Assembly (NCBI GenBank): GCA_019426215.1
Contig: CM033394.1
Span: 868,001-932,000, forward strand
Source: Buddleja alternifolia
Lineage: Eukaryota; Streptophyta; Magnoliopsida; Lamiales; Scrophulariaceae
Direction: 5' to 3'
DNA length: 64,000 bases
This document shows positions 12,330-22,680 of the stretch, one piece after another. Position numbers and translations under genes: made by a program. Under the pieces are notes generated by a model. That model made no database searches. It was not told the origin of the DNA and saw nothing but the letters and a program-made list of their open reading frames with translations. Each line of letters begins with the position of its first letter. The stretch's first letter is position 1.

Positions 12330-12366
<37 letters not shown>
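11772..12366 (+). repeat. NF-YA upstream segment, copy 1
   Basis: Shares long, near-identical stretches with 14975-15505: the ACATTGGAATTAGACTAAAG part, the TTGCCCTGTCATAAGGCTAT part, the TTTGGTTGATGTGGATGATC part and the final TCTGCAAACTACAAAAATTC followed by a (CT)n run. The copy stops at the (CT)n and a short (CA)n run. It reads as a duplicated piece of promoter plus possible 5' leader of the NF-YA gene downstream. Confidence 0.7.

Positions 12367-12378
<12 letters not shown>
12331..12378. repeat. (CT)n-(CA)n compound microsatellite
   Basis: About 17 CT units followed by about seven CA units, at the end of the first NF-YA upstream copy. Confidence 0.9.
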
Positions 12379-12379
<1 letters not shown>

Positions 12380-12666
12380 ATTACACACAGGGGGACAAAA
12401 TATTGTTTTGATTTTTTTTAGGGGGAAAAGGGGGAGTGGATGTCGAAAATAAGAAAATAGGGCAATGTTGTTTTTCCGTCAAAGTTGAGGGAAATGGGTG
12501 TCCCACCAGCTCCCTTGGCCCCGTCTGTGACGGATCATTCTATCCCACATCGATACCAATGGTCCCGATATAGCATACACCATTGAATCCACTAATAGGG
12601 GCATTTACTAAAATACCCCTGATCCAATGGTCTATGTCACACCGGAATTATTAGTACCGATGTGGC

Positions 12667-12989
12667 CAGGGACGGATCCAGGAATTAGGTGTTGGGGGGG
12701 CCGAAGTACCAATAACAAAAAAAATAAAATTTTATTTATAAGTATATAGTCAATATTTATTTTTGTTTTAATAGAAAAGTAAAATAACAATTCAATTTTT
12801 GTTGTTTGTTTTATGTTAGCTACCCTTTTAATTAAACAAGAATATTAAATAAAACTAAAGTTACATATGATAATCAAACTAAAGGGCTGCTGGAAATGGA
12901 GCTTTAAAAAATAAAAAGTGAATAACATGAGCTTTAGATAATCAAACTAAAGGGCCCCCCCCCCCCCCCCCCCCTAAAATCCGTCCCTG
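12667..12989. mobile_element. hAT-type MITE, 323 bp
   Basis: Ends CAGGGACGGATCC and GGATTTTAGG... in inverted form (complement ATCCGTCCCTG) are flanked by the 8-bp duplication GATGTGGC at 12659-12666 and GATGTGCC at 12990-12997. The right side carries a run of about 22 C. The same TIR class is seen at 41928-42246 and 51347-51532. Confidence 0.85.
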
Positions 12990-13124
12990 GATGTGCCATA
13001 GAATTTTCCGTTTGTGACAATGGGGGCGGGGGAGTGGATGTCGAAAATAAGTAATTGGGCAATTTTTTTCCCTTGGGTGCCCTCCAGCCCCCTTGGCCTT
13101 GTTGTGACAATAATTAAAAAAATA

Positions 13125-13390
13125 GGAAAAATTACACACAGACCTCTTACTTATTATGTAATTACCAAAAAAAAATTTCACTTATAGAAAATTATCAACA
13201 CACCCCTCATGTTAAGAATTTTTTACAATTACATTCCTTGTGTGTTTAATAATTCTTATAAATTTACCCTTATAAACTTTATAAATAGACCCCTCGAGAG
13301 GTGTGTTGGAAATTTTCAATTAGTGAGGGGGAGTTTTGGTAATTACACAATAAATGAGGGGTCTGTATGTAATTTTTCCTGAAAAATAAG
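13125..13390. repeat. Foldback element, 'TAATTACACA' family, copy B
   Basis: Starts AAAAATTACACACAGACC, ends with the inverse GGTCTGTATGTAATTTTTCC, with the same inner words as copy A (ACCCCTCATGTTAAGAATTT, GAGAGGTGTGTTGG). Left and right halves pair imperfectly. Confidence 0.7.
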
Positions 13391-13394
13391 ACAT

Positions 13395-14290
13395 TTTTTT
13401 TATATCAAAGTTTGGGGGGATGGTGCCCCACCTGCTCATTTGGCTCCGTCCGTGTAATAATCAAAATATTACAAGAGAAAAATCTATAATAAGTACATTC
13501 ATCGCTAGTTTGGTTGCTGTGGATGATCTTTTTATCCTCAGTTTTTAAGCCAAAATAAAATAAAATCCAATAAATAAACATGGGTTCTTGTCTAAGATAA
13601 AAGTGGATGTCTGAATCTCTCTCTGCAAACTACAAAAATTCTACCTTTACAGGTCTCTCTCTCTCTCTCACATTCATTTTATACAATTGAAGTTTTTGAT
13701 TTTGTTGGGTATTGCATGCTTCTGCAAAGAACTAAGTTTTGTTATGATTTATGTTTGTGTTAAGTTCTATAAGAAATAATATTACATGTTTTGAAATTTG
13801 ATTAAGGAGTTTGTAGTTCCGGATCATTCTCACAGTGTTTTATGAACTTTTGACATTAGTCTCTAAACAATCACAAGGATGAGTTTCACAATGCAATATT
13901 AATGAGTTATAGTTTTGGAACCATCAACAATCATCCACGAAATGGAATCTTATGAGGTTTTAGAATCACGTGTTAGAGTCTCATGACAATCACAATCATT
14001 CATATAATGAAACTCACGTTACGATATTTGCTGAGTAATAGTATTGAGACCATCAACAATCATCCATGAAATGGAATCTTATGAGCTTTTAGAATATCAC
14101 TTGTTAGAGTCTCATGACAATCACAATCATTCATATAATGAAACTCACGTTACGATATATACTGAATTATAATATTGGGACCATCAATAATCATCCATGA
14201 AATGGAATTTCATGAGCTTTTAGGATTACGTATTAGAGTCTAAAGACAATCACATGTAAGTAAAATTTCATAAATTACATGATCCCATAA
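13395..14290 (+). repeat. NF-YA upstream segment, copy 2, with ~128-bp tandem repeats
   Basis: Contains the TTTGGTTGCTGTGGATGATC-to-(CT)n block (13505-13670), then a block with TTGCATGCTTCTGCAAAGAA, then two to three tandem units that each contain CCATCAACAATCATCCATGA, ATGGAATCTTATGAG and ATTCATATAATG (anchors at about 13922, 14051, 14180). Compared with copies 1 and 3 it lacks the segment before TTTGGTTG. Confidence 0.75.
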
Positions 14291-14974
14291 ATCTTAAACT
14301 TAATGATTTTCACAAGTTTTCAACAAATAAAACTTGTAGTCTTTTATTGTTGATTCATTATTGGGCAAAGTGGAAAATTGATTTCTTTTCCTTGATCCTC
14401 TTTGAATGATGGAAATATGCGTTTACTTTTATCAGAATTACATTATCTGCTTTTTGCATAATCTCTAGATTAGAGAGATAGAGAGAAGGTCAATTCTTTT
14501 TATATTAAAACTCTAAGAGTTGTCTCCCATCAAGACACATATTCATTTAGAGTCATGATTTTCTTTACGTAAAGTCATGTCTTTTTATTAGCCAATAAGA
14601 TATTTATTTAATATTACATAATTAATTACTTTATCAAATAGACTTTGATATTGATAAAATAATAACATGAACTTACTACGCATATACTATTTTTCAATTA
14701 TGACGTCGTATAATGCCCATTCTTTCGATATATTCGTTAATTTTTTTGCGGTAATCTATAATGTCTTTCTTTCGATATGCTCATTAATATCTTGGGCAAA
14801 TGGTACTAGTATGTTTCGATTGATACTCATTGTTTCTGAATTCTTATTTCATGATAAGATACATAATTTTCAATGCAAAACACCTTATAATACTCGTCGT
14901 TCTTACCAAAGAAGAATGTGATCCAATATAAATTTGAAAATTCATCAAACTCTCATCATTACGTACATATTGAA

Positions 14975-16330
14975 TTCTTATACTATAATAAATACATTCA
15001 TCGCACATCTTATATATATTTTCTTCTTGTACTTCTTTAAGTTTATTTATCCCCACTCATAACATTGGAATTAGACTAAAGTTTAAAAAGTAGGTTTTTC
15101 AATCAATAAAATAAATTCATAAGAATCTTTGTTTTTAAGTGAGGGTGTCAAGGTGGCAACAATACACCCCTCGATGACAACTAAGAGCACCTCAGATCTT
15201 GCCCTGTCATAAGGCTATAGCCATAATCACATCCATATAGGGTTTGGTATGTCATTAAAACTTAATTAATTATGGGTTAATGGCTCAATTATCAATAATA
15301 AAACATGCCCATTTCAAGAATAAATGAATCCCAGCTAGTTTGGTTGCTGTGGATGATCTTTTTTTCTTTAGGTTTTTAGCCAAAAAAAAAATAAAAAATC
15401 CAAGAAATAAACATGGGGTCTTGTCTAAGATAAAAGAGGATGTCCGAATCTCTCTCTGCAAACTAACAATATTCTTCCTTTACAGGTCTCTCTCTCTCTC
15501 TCTCATTTTGTACAATTGAAGTTTTTGATGTTTTTGAGTATTGCATGCTTCTGCAAAGAACCAAGTTTTGTTATGATTCATGTTTGTGTCAAGTTCTATA
15601 AGAAATAATATTACTAGTTTTGAAATTTGATTAGGAGTTGGAGTTCCGGATCATTCTTACAGTGTTCTATGAACTTTTGACATTAATCTCTAAACAATCA
15701 CAAGGATGAGTCTATCAATACAATATTAATGAGTTATAGTATTGGAACCATCAACAATCATCCGTGAAATGGAATCTGATGAGCTTTTAGGATTACTTGT
15801 TAGAGTTAGAGTGACAAGCACAATCATTCATATAATGGACTCACCTTACGGTATTTACTTGAGTTATAGTATTGGGATCATCAACAAACATCCATGAAAT
15901 GGAATCTTATGAGCTTTTAGGATTACGTGATAGAGTTTCAGGACAATCACAATTATTCATATAATGAGGTTCATGTTACGATATTTACTGAGTTATAGTA
16001 TTGCGAACCATCAACAATCATCCATGAAATGGAATCTCATGAGCTTTTAGGATTACGTGTTAGAGTCTCGGGACAATCACAACCATTCATATAATGGACT
16101 CACTTTATGATATTTAATGAGTTATAGTATTGGGACCATCAACAATCATCCATGAAATAGAATTTTATGAGCTTTTAGGATTACTTGTTAAGAGTCTCAA
16201 ACAATCACAATCATTCATATAATGAGACTTACGTTACGATATTTACTCATGTTACGATATTTACTGAGTTATAGTATCGGGAGCAATCATTCATGTAATG
16301 GGATCTTTTGAGCTTTTGTAACCGAGTCTC
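14975..16330 (+). repeat. NF-YA upstream segment, copy 3, with ~128-bp tandem repeats
   Basis: The most complete copy: the promoter-like part, the leader-like part ending in (CT)n at 15480-15505, a short frame of 18 codons starting ATGCTTCTGCAAAGAACC at 15545, and about five tandem units of ~128 bp (anchors near 15748, 15878, 16010, 16136, 16280). It is the copy nearest the NF-YA coding exons, so it most likely holds the active promoter and leader; no transcript start can be proven from sequence. Confidence 0.7.
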
Positions 16331-16727
16331 GGGACGATCACGGTCATCCAGTTAATGGGACCCACATGAGGTGAAGATGGTTGTGAGTATATGAACTTGT
16401 TGCATATAAAGCTCCTAGAATCACTCTTTTTCATCCTTGTGAGGCAATCCATTGATTTCTTTGCTTTAATTACAACATTAGAAGTTCAAAGTTCTAATGT
16501 GGGCTTTATGATTCTCTTCTAATGTCCAATTTACTCTGTCAAATCCAGTTATTAGTGAGTGCTTAAGTTATGCATTTTGTCATATGTCCGGAATAGACTA
16601 TGGGAGAGCTCATGTCATCGGGTTGTTCTTAGGAGCTCTGGAAAATTAGAATTGAACCCACGTAGGATCAACTATACATGAATGCATTTTCTCGTCATAT
16701 TGAGAAATTTTGTTACTAATAATGTTA

Positions 16728-16975
16728 AGTCAGGCCATACCACACCACACCATTTTTATTAATTTTTACGCAAACTGCAGTTCAAAAATTAAGTCTAAAC
16801 TTCACCGCCTATGCGGTTTGGTGCCAACTTTGGTGTTAAAAAAACCACACCGCAGTAGACCGCCTATATATTATCTATTATTGTTAATTTGAACTTTTAA
16901 TATTTTTTACTCAAAACACTACTTGATTTTTCAGTTTGATTTAATATTTAATATTTAGTTTGACATTGTCATGTT
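16728..16975. mobile_element. Fragment of the 6095-9594 hAT-like family
   Basis: Words such as CCGCCTATGCGGTTTGGTG, GGTGTTAAAAAAACC and AATTTGAACTTTTAAT occur in the same order as near 6180-7130. One end only is recognisable, so this is a partial copy just upstream of the first NF-YA coding exon. Confidence 0.55.
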
Positions 16976-17015
16976 ATATTCATTCATTGTGATGATTTTT
17001 ATCAAACCAGGTAAC

Positions 17016-18188
17016 ATGATGCAAAGCTTATCTAAGATAGACTCAGATGGAAGTGCAGATTACATCAGTCGTCAAGTTCAAATGGAACATCATCAGTCAT
17101 CGGTTAGTTATTTTTCTTACAAGTTACAACGGTAAAACGCATATTCTCCCCAACCTATGTAATGTTTTGCACTTTGTCCCCTATTCTAAAATCTTTGCAC
17201 TCGACCCCCAACCTTTAATTTTTGCTAAAGAATGCCCATTGGCTCCATTTTCATCGGAATATTCCACCGGAAACAGAGCAAGGGTCATTCTGCAACAAAA
17301 ATCAAAGGTTGGGGTGTCGAGTGCGAAAATTTTTAGAAAAGGGGCAAAGTGCTCAGTGCGACATATGTTGGGGGAAAATGTCTTTTACCATTCTTGTAAT
17401 AAGCCTCGTTTGGACTAGAATTTCCTGTGGGTGTGACCATTTGGAAACCAACCCCAAAATCTGTGCTTGTCATTTTCCTTGCAGGGTTTTATATCCTACC
17501 CTATGGTTGGATCTTCTTTTGGAAGGATAACAGCTGCTTATGATCCAAATGTTATTGTAAGTACTAAAGAAAAAATCTTCTCTAGAAAATTTGGCCCGTT
17601 AGATAATCGAATCATTTTTTCGAAATCAAACCAGGTTTATCCTCGTATGATGGCAAGAAATGTGGTTCCTCTTGATTGTGCACAAGGCATCCCCATTTAT
17701 GTCAATGCAAAACAATACCATGCAATTCTCAGACGTCGACAAACTCGAGCAAAACTCGAGGCTCGGAATAAAGTAGCCAAATCGAGAAAGGTATTTTGCA
17801 GTTTCCGATTCTTTCTTTTCTCCACAAATGAGTACAGATTCTGATCTTGCTCTGACTAATCATTTCATCTCTGTAGCCTTATCTTCACGAGTCTCGACAC
17901 CTACATGCGTTGAAGAGAGCTAGGGGTTCCGGAGGGCGTTTCTTGAACAAAACAAATACGCACAAACCAAATCCTTCAATCCAAACACGTCGTAACCTAT
18001 CTTTGCAGCAAATAAGTGGAGATGAATTTGAACCTGAAAGTGATGACATTTTTCAGCAACCTCAGTTTGGAGCCTTGTCGATCTCTTCTTTGACCACGGG
18101 TCCCACAGCAGCGCATTTTGGGGGGCGCTCACTTGTAATAGCACCCGATGACAAGCTTATGTTCACACGAATCAGCACGGTTACCTGA
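17016..18188 (+). CDS. NF-YA: NF-YA (CCAAT-binding) transcription factor subunit A
   Basis: Subunit A of the NF-Y trimer; binds CCAAT boxes in the nucleus together with NF-YB/NF-YC. Exons 17016-17102, 17485-17556, 17635-17790 and 17877-18188 give 208 residues. The core is intact: subunit-interaction helix from about residue 75 (YVNAKQYHAILRRRQTRAKLEA), linker, then DNA-binding part ESRHLHALKRARGSGGRFLN ending at residue 129. The C-terminal IFQQPQFG is typical of the NF-YA3/5/6/8 group. The part before the core is about 74 residues, shorter than in that group (about 150 or more), so an N-terminal exon is missing or lies unseen upstream; the first exon can be read two nucleotides upstream of ATG from an AG acceptor at 17009-17010, showing there is a 5' leader intron. 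Intron 1 contains a foldback MITE. Likely regulated by miR169 (site just past the stop). Confidence 0.88.
17124..17399. mobile_element. Foldback MITE in NF-YA intron
   Basis: The two halves are inverse copies of each other for about 110 bp: TTACAACGGTAAAACGCAT...CTCCCCAACCTATGT...CCCAACCTTTAATTTTTG on the left and the complement of TTACAAGAATGGTAAAAGAC on the right. No coding content. Insertion superfamily uncertain; long TIRs suggest a Mutator-like foldback. Confidence 0.75.
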
Positions 18189-18208
18189 TTCGGCTCTGCA
18201 TTGGATAA

Positions 18209-18229
18209 CCGGCAGATCATCCTTGGCTA
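18209..18229 (+). promoter_or_regulatory. miR169 target site in the NF-YA 3' UTR
   Basis: Starts 21 nt after the stop codon. The 21-nt site begins CCGGCAG and ends CATCCTTGGCTA; against the conserved miR169 sequence it pairs everywhere except two adjacent positions near miRNA bases 14-15. The seed side and the cleavage centre (bases 10-11) are perfectly paired. Such a 3'-UTR site is known for miR169-regulated NF-YA genes. Confidence 0.88.
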
Positions 18230-18249
18230 CGTTCTCTTTACTGCTTTTT

Positions 18250-19075
18250 TTGGTGCTGAAATTGGTGAACGAAAGGAATAATATCATCCTCAGCTTTGTT
18301 ATTTTGCTAATTTATCATGCTTTGAGCTTGCACATTAACAGAAATTTTGAAGTGAATCTATGTGTAAAACTTTGAATTATGCCTAAATTTTATGACCTAT
18401 ACAATCTTGAAGGTTTTCTTTACTTGGCAAGCTATGTGGCTAGTTCATTATGCTTTTCTCTTATTGGAAAAATTCTCACATCAAAGTGTTCTCAAAGTTT
18501 GAGGATTGTGGAACCTATATTGTACTAAAGTGGCATGATCCTCACCGTTGGTTCGAGTTCATCCGACATATATAAAAATTTATCGGTTATTGGTCTCCTT
18601 CGAGACTCATTTCATGACACCCATTCAAGTGGGTTGGTAGCTGTTGAATTATATACATGATTTATTTCGGAAAACATTGTCACATCAAAGAGCGTTCAGC
18701 ACCAAAAGACAGGCAATAGTGAGACCTATATTGTACTAAAATGACATAATCCTATTGCGTTGGAAGGAGATCAATTACACATAACAATGTTTCTATTTCA
18801 CTTTATGAGACCATACATACATATATACACACACATGTTTATATATAATCAAAGTTGAGACTTGAGAGACCACCAAAGTTAACATTCATTTCCACATTTT
18901 AACAAAATTTACATTGGTATGACATTAGGCCGGCCAAGAAATCCAGCAAAAGACAAACTACATAAAAAGGGGTCAATATACACAAAAACATTTCTTGATC
19001 CCTCCCACTCCTCCTCCCTTCAAATCTTTCATGAAACTCTTTTTTTTTTTTCCTTTTTTAAGTATCATGAAACTC
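18250..19075. other. Intergenic between NF-YA and carrier, with a two-copy repeat
   Basis: Holds the 3' UTRs of two convergent genes. The phrases CACATCAAAG and ACCTATATTGTACTAAA followed by TGACATAATCCT or TGGCATGATCCT occur twice, about 204 bp apart (from 18476 and 18680), a local duplication. No further gene seen. Confidence 0.6.
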
Positions 19076-19080
19076 AAAAC

Positions 19081-20118
19081 TTACAAAGCAAAGCCCTCTT
19101 GGTTCTTAGTCGAAAGCCGCTTGAGAAACTCGTAGGTCGTGATCATAGTCGTCGCAGACATAGACATCGAAGCCCATCTCGGGCCCAGCCCTCTATAACA
19201 AGCACCCAATCCACCTTCCTTAACCAAATTTCTCACGGTTTCTATAACCGTGGGCGATTTACCACGCACACTTCCTTCCCCATCCAAAACTTGTAACCTC
19301 GTTTTAATCGTATCGAGTGGCATTGTCACCAAAGCCGATACTCCACTAGCCATAGAAGCACTCAACCCTTGAACCGCCACCACTGACTTCCCATCCGGGG
19401 TATAACCGGTCCCACCATACCCATTTTCACCCTTCTTACAACAATAACAACCAATACAACCCCATATAACTCTATGTGCAATAGAGTAAGATGCCCACCA
19501 AACCGCATTTGACGGTGCATAAGTCAATATAGATATCCCGAAACCCCTATACAACCCCTTAACACCATCAACATTCACAATCTTCCTAAACGCGTCAATC
19601 CCACCGTTGTACTTTTTCAAAGAAGTTGAATTACAACAATCACTTCCTTGAACCATTAGCCTCTGGCTCACGACGTCTATAGGCGTCCAAACCAATTGTG
19701 CAGCCATTGCAGCACTTAAGCCAGCTGCAGCATTTGCAATAGCCGAAGACGAGGCCTCTGACAATCCAAACTGAACACTAGCTACATTACCTACATTACT
19801 CTTTGTAAATTCGAGGGCGCCCATATAAAGGGCTCGTGCAGGGATAGTTCCCATAAGGGACGTCCCAAAACCACGGTAAAATCCCCTGCACCCTTCGGTT
19901 TTAAATATTGAGGCCGCCATTTGGAAACACGATATATCCTTTATCATCACTTGCTGCCTCGTTTTCAACACAACAATAGGGTAAAGCGTACCCGAAACAC
20001 CCGAAAACAGGGCAGCCCCAAGGAAGAAAAACTTGGATTTATCAAGCATTTCCCAATCTATATCTGCAGGAAGATGAATTTCCGATGTCGAATCATCCTC
20101 CGCAGTACTTAAACTCAT
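19081..20118 (-). CDS. Mitochondrial carrier family protein (SLC25A44-like)
   Basis: Intronless frame of 345 residues. Three carrier repeats are visible: PIVVLKTRQQV (signature partly degenerate, Val where Asp/Glu is usual), PIDVVSQRLMVQG and PLDTIKTRLQV, each followed by a RGFG or RGLG loop (FYRGFGTS, LYRGFGIS, CYRGLGPR). Six membrane helices are expected in the inner mitochondrial membrane. The start MSLSTAEDDSTSEIHLP was chosen because the IDWEMLDKSKFFFLGAALFSGVSG block that follows matches the usual N-terminus of this plant group; an in-frame ATG 13 codons upstream (20157) is possible. The substrate is not predictable from sequence; animal SLC25A44 carries branched-chain amino acids, but transfer of that function to plants is only inference. 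Confidence 0.92.
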   Translation of the reverse strand: MSLSTAEDDSTSEIHLPADIDWEMLDKSKFFFLGAALFSGVSGTLYPIVVLKTRQQVMIKDISCFQMAASIFKTEGCRGFYRGFGTSLMGTIPARALYMGALEFTKSNVGNVASVQFGLSEASSSAIANAAAGLSAAMAAQLVWTPIDVVSQRLMVQGSDCCNSTSLKKYNGGIDAFRKIVNVDGVKGLYRGFGISILTYAPSNAVWWASYSIAHRVIWGCIGCYCCKKGENGYGGTGYTPDGKSVVAVQGLSASMASGVSALVTMPLDTIKTRLQVLDGEGSVRGKSPTVIETVRNLVKEGGLGACYRGLGPRWASMSMSATTMITTYEFLKRLSTKNQEGFAL

Positions 20119-20674
20119 CTTCCCCAGCTTAAATCTCTTTAAACAACAACCAAACACACCTCAAAATGTCTAATCTGCCTAGTAAAACTAAATCTTTCAG
20201 CTCCTAATATTTCCCAAAAAAGGAAAAAAAAAACCCAAATAGCTATATGTCTATAACTCTATATAAATACAATGAAAATGACATACAAAGCTCAAACAAA
20301 CATTAAACCAAAACAACCCCTTTTCTTAAATCTCTCAGTACTCAAATGGGTCCAGCTTATACTATACAAAAACCAAACTTTATATCCATATCTATATCTA
20401 CATATATATATCTATATATATATATAATAAATCATATATATCAGATAGTGTGAAGCATTTCCTCACCATAAACTACAAGCTGATGAATTTGAGACTTGTT
20501 TTCATTTCATTTCAGATTATTAACAAGATCTGTATATGATGATAGAGATGATTCATATATATATAATAAAGGGTTCAAGTATATAACTGAAAAAAGTGAA
20601 AAGGAGGGGTGGCGCAAAGGGTTGATGGATTAGGGGAAGTTTGTTCGAGGGTTTTGCGGATCAGAGGGGATGGA

Positions 20675-20680
20675 CACGTG
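20675..20680. promoter_or_regulatory. G-box (CACGTG) upstream of the carrier gene
   Basis: Perfect CACGTG about 560 bp upstream of the carrier start codon. bZIP/bHLH binding is typical for such sites; function here is not shown. Confidence 0.35.
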
Positions 20681-20739
20681 CCGGTTGGTGTTTCGAGAGC
20701 TTTTCTGTTTTGGGATTTAGTGTGGTCGAAGGTTGTTTA

Positions 20740-21256
20740 TATGATGGGGCTGCGGGCTGATTGATTTCGTTCAAAGCTGTGGGTTTGATTGAGATTGATC
20801 CACATGTGGATTTGGGCAGCATTCATGAGAGATACAATTTGGGTAATTTTACGTCGGCTAGAGTCCGATGGTCCAAATTCGTATTTTATGTCAATATTTT
20901 TCATACAAATGTGTGTAAAGACCACATATGAGATAGACGTCAGAACCTTTGCATTTGGTCTAGCGTAGACACCAGTAAAATTCTGGTCGAGCTCAATTCG
21001 AATTTTTTCATAAATGTAAATTTGTGTGCGACATACATTTATGTTTGACTTTGAATTGAGAACATAATTCCTAAATTTAGTGTGGATTTGATTATGCGAT
21101 AAGTTTAGAGAATTTAAAACATAAAGACATACCAAGACATGTACATTTTCTAAATCAGTCTGCAACCTCTTAATTAATTATATTTGAACTTGAGTTGAAT
21201 AAAGAAATCTGAGCTCAAATAAATTCTTAATTGATAATAACTATTATTATTATTAC

Positions 21257-21293
<37 letters not shown>

Positions 21294-21760
21294 GTATATT
21301 GCTCACACAATTCCCGCAATTTAGTGACAATTCTAGTTTTCCACTGAGAATAATTATTATTAAAATAAAAGAAATACTTGGAAATAATAGTCACTTTGTC
21401 CTCCTCCACCAACTATTGGAGATATAAATATTAAATACTTAATAGCTGATCAAATAAATAAATAGAGAGCCAAGCTATAAAATATTCTCAAATTTTCTGA
21501 TTATTTTAAAGTAAAATCATAAATGTTCATTTATTCATTTCCAATGGGCCCATTTGCACTTGTTCAATAGCTGATGGAATATTTATTGTTTAATTTATTA
21601 CACCAATGTACACGTGCGTAGTCCATGTAAAATATTGGGCCGTCCTGGAACAGCTCTTTTGGGCTAGGAGCTTAAGCCCATATCAAGCTGCAACAATCTT
21701 TTTAGATGATCGAATAAAATAAATGAATTACAATTATTTTTTTATCAAACAAAAAATTAT
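20740..21760. other. Intergenic, no gene seen
   Basis: Open frames here are composition-driven and have no recognisable domain. Contains the ATT microsatellite at 21239-21291. Confidence 0.5.
21239..21291. repeat. (ATT)n microsatellite
   Basis: About 17 ATT units with one interruption. Confidence 0.95.
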
Positions 21761-21765
21761 ACTTA

Positions 21766-22011
21766 GAGGGTATTTGATGTTTGACCGAGCTTATAATCTC
21801 CTTAAAATAACTTATAAGATATTTGAGAACTTAATTGTTACAAAGTATTTGATAATTTTTTTTTATAAAATAGCTGGTAAACTTCTAAAATAAGCTGTTG
21901 GGAGCTTATAACTTAACATATAAGAAGACTCCAACCTATTTTTTTAAGAGTTAATAAGATTGAGAGCTTATAAGCATTAAGAGTTTAAAATAAGTTTAGC
22001 CAAACACCCTC
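21766..22011. mobile_element. Tourist-like MITE, 246 bp
   Basis: Begins GAGGGTATTTGATG and ends with the inverse GCCAAACACCCTC; TTA target duplication at 21763-21765 and 22012-22014. Both halves contain GAGCTTATAA or AGCTTATAAG, giving a long internal pairing. Confidence 0.8.
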
Positions 22012-22608
22012 TTATATATAATATGGAATGAGTTTCAAGACTCCTTGATAAACACATAAGATCTTTGCAAGTTATTGAGTGAATGATACAAGTTCAATAA
22101 ATTTCAATAATTATACGTGTCATTCACCCAACACTCTTGCAATAAAAAAATCTCGTTTGCTTAACCAACCAGCGGGACATATACAAATAACGAAAAATCA
22201 TTATAAGACACTATAATACTTTGGGCTCCGAGATGATCTCATATGTGATGGGGGACCCGCACATATATTAATACATGTGTGATGGAGATCACCCGAACTC
22301 TTGGGAGCCACCAAGTATAACGCTAATCCTTGTCATCATATGTAAATATACAAAAACTAACACTTGAAAAATGTCCAACAAAATGATACACGTCCTGAGA
22401 TTAATCGAGTAGCATGCTTTATAAATTAGGAGGGATCCACGAAGCAAGAATACATCCTAGTTGGCAGACAAACCACGTCACCATAATCGTGACGTGTCCA
22501 CCGCCTCCCACCTAACGCCGCCACGTATCACCCATTATCGCCACCTCACTTTTCTCAACACCGCCAAACTTTGTTCAAAATCTATCATCAAAACTTGTCA
22601 CTTCTCCC

Positions 22609-22618
22609 ATATAAGTAC
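22609..22618 (+). promoter_or_regulatory. TATA-like box of sHSP gene 1
   Basis: CATATAAGTA lies about 65 bp upstream of the ATG at 22681, a usual distance for a short-leader small heat-shock gene. Confidence 0.5.
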
Positions 22619-22680
22619 AAACACTTCAAAAAGTTCTAAAAAACCATCTCAAGAAACAAAAGATAACACAAAAACTAACC

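Noticed and set aside
12957..12974. Poly-C run read as an assembly artefact
   Set aside because: It lies inside an hAT MITE whose relatives at 41928 and 51347 also have C or G runs, so it is probably real.
13900..16300. Regularly spaced ~128-bp repeats considered as a CRISPR-like array
   Set aside because: Units are long, degenerate and contiguous without unique spacers; plant nuclear context. They are ordinary tandem repeats.
20737..21165. 142-codon minus-strand frame
   Set aside because: No domain, low-complexity mix of common codons of AT-rich DNA, no start context or splice support; likely chance.
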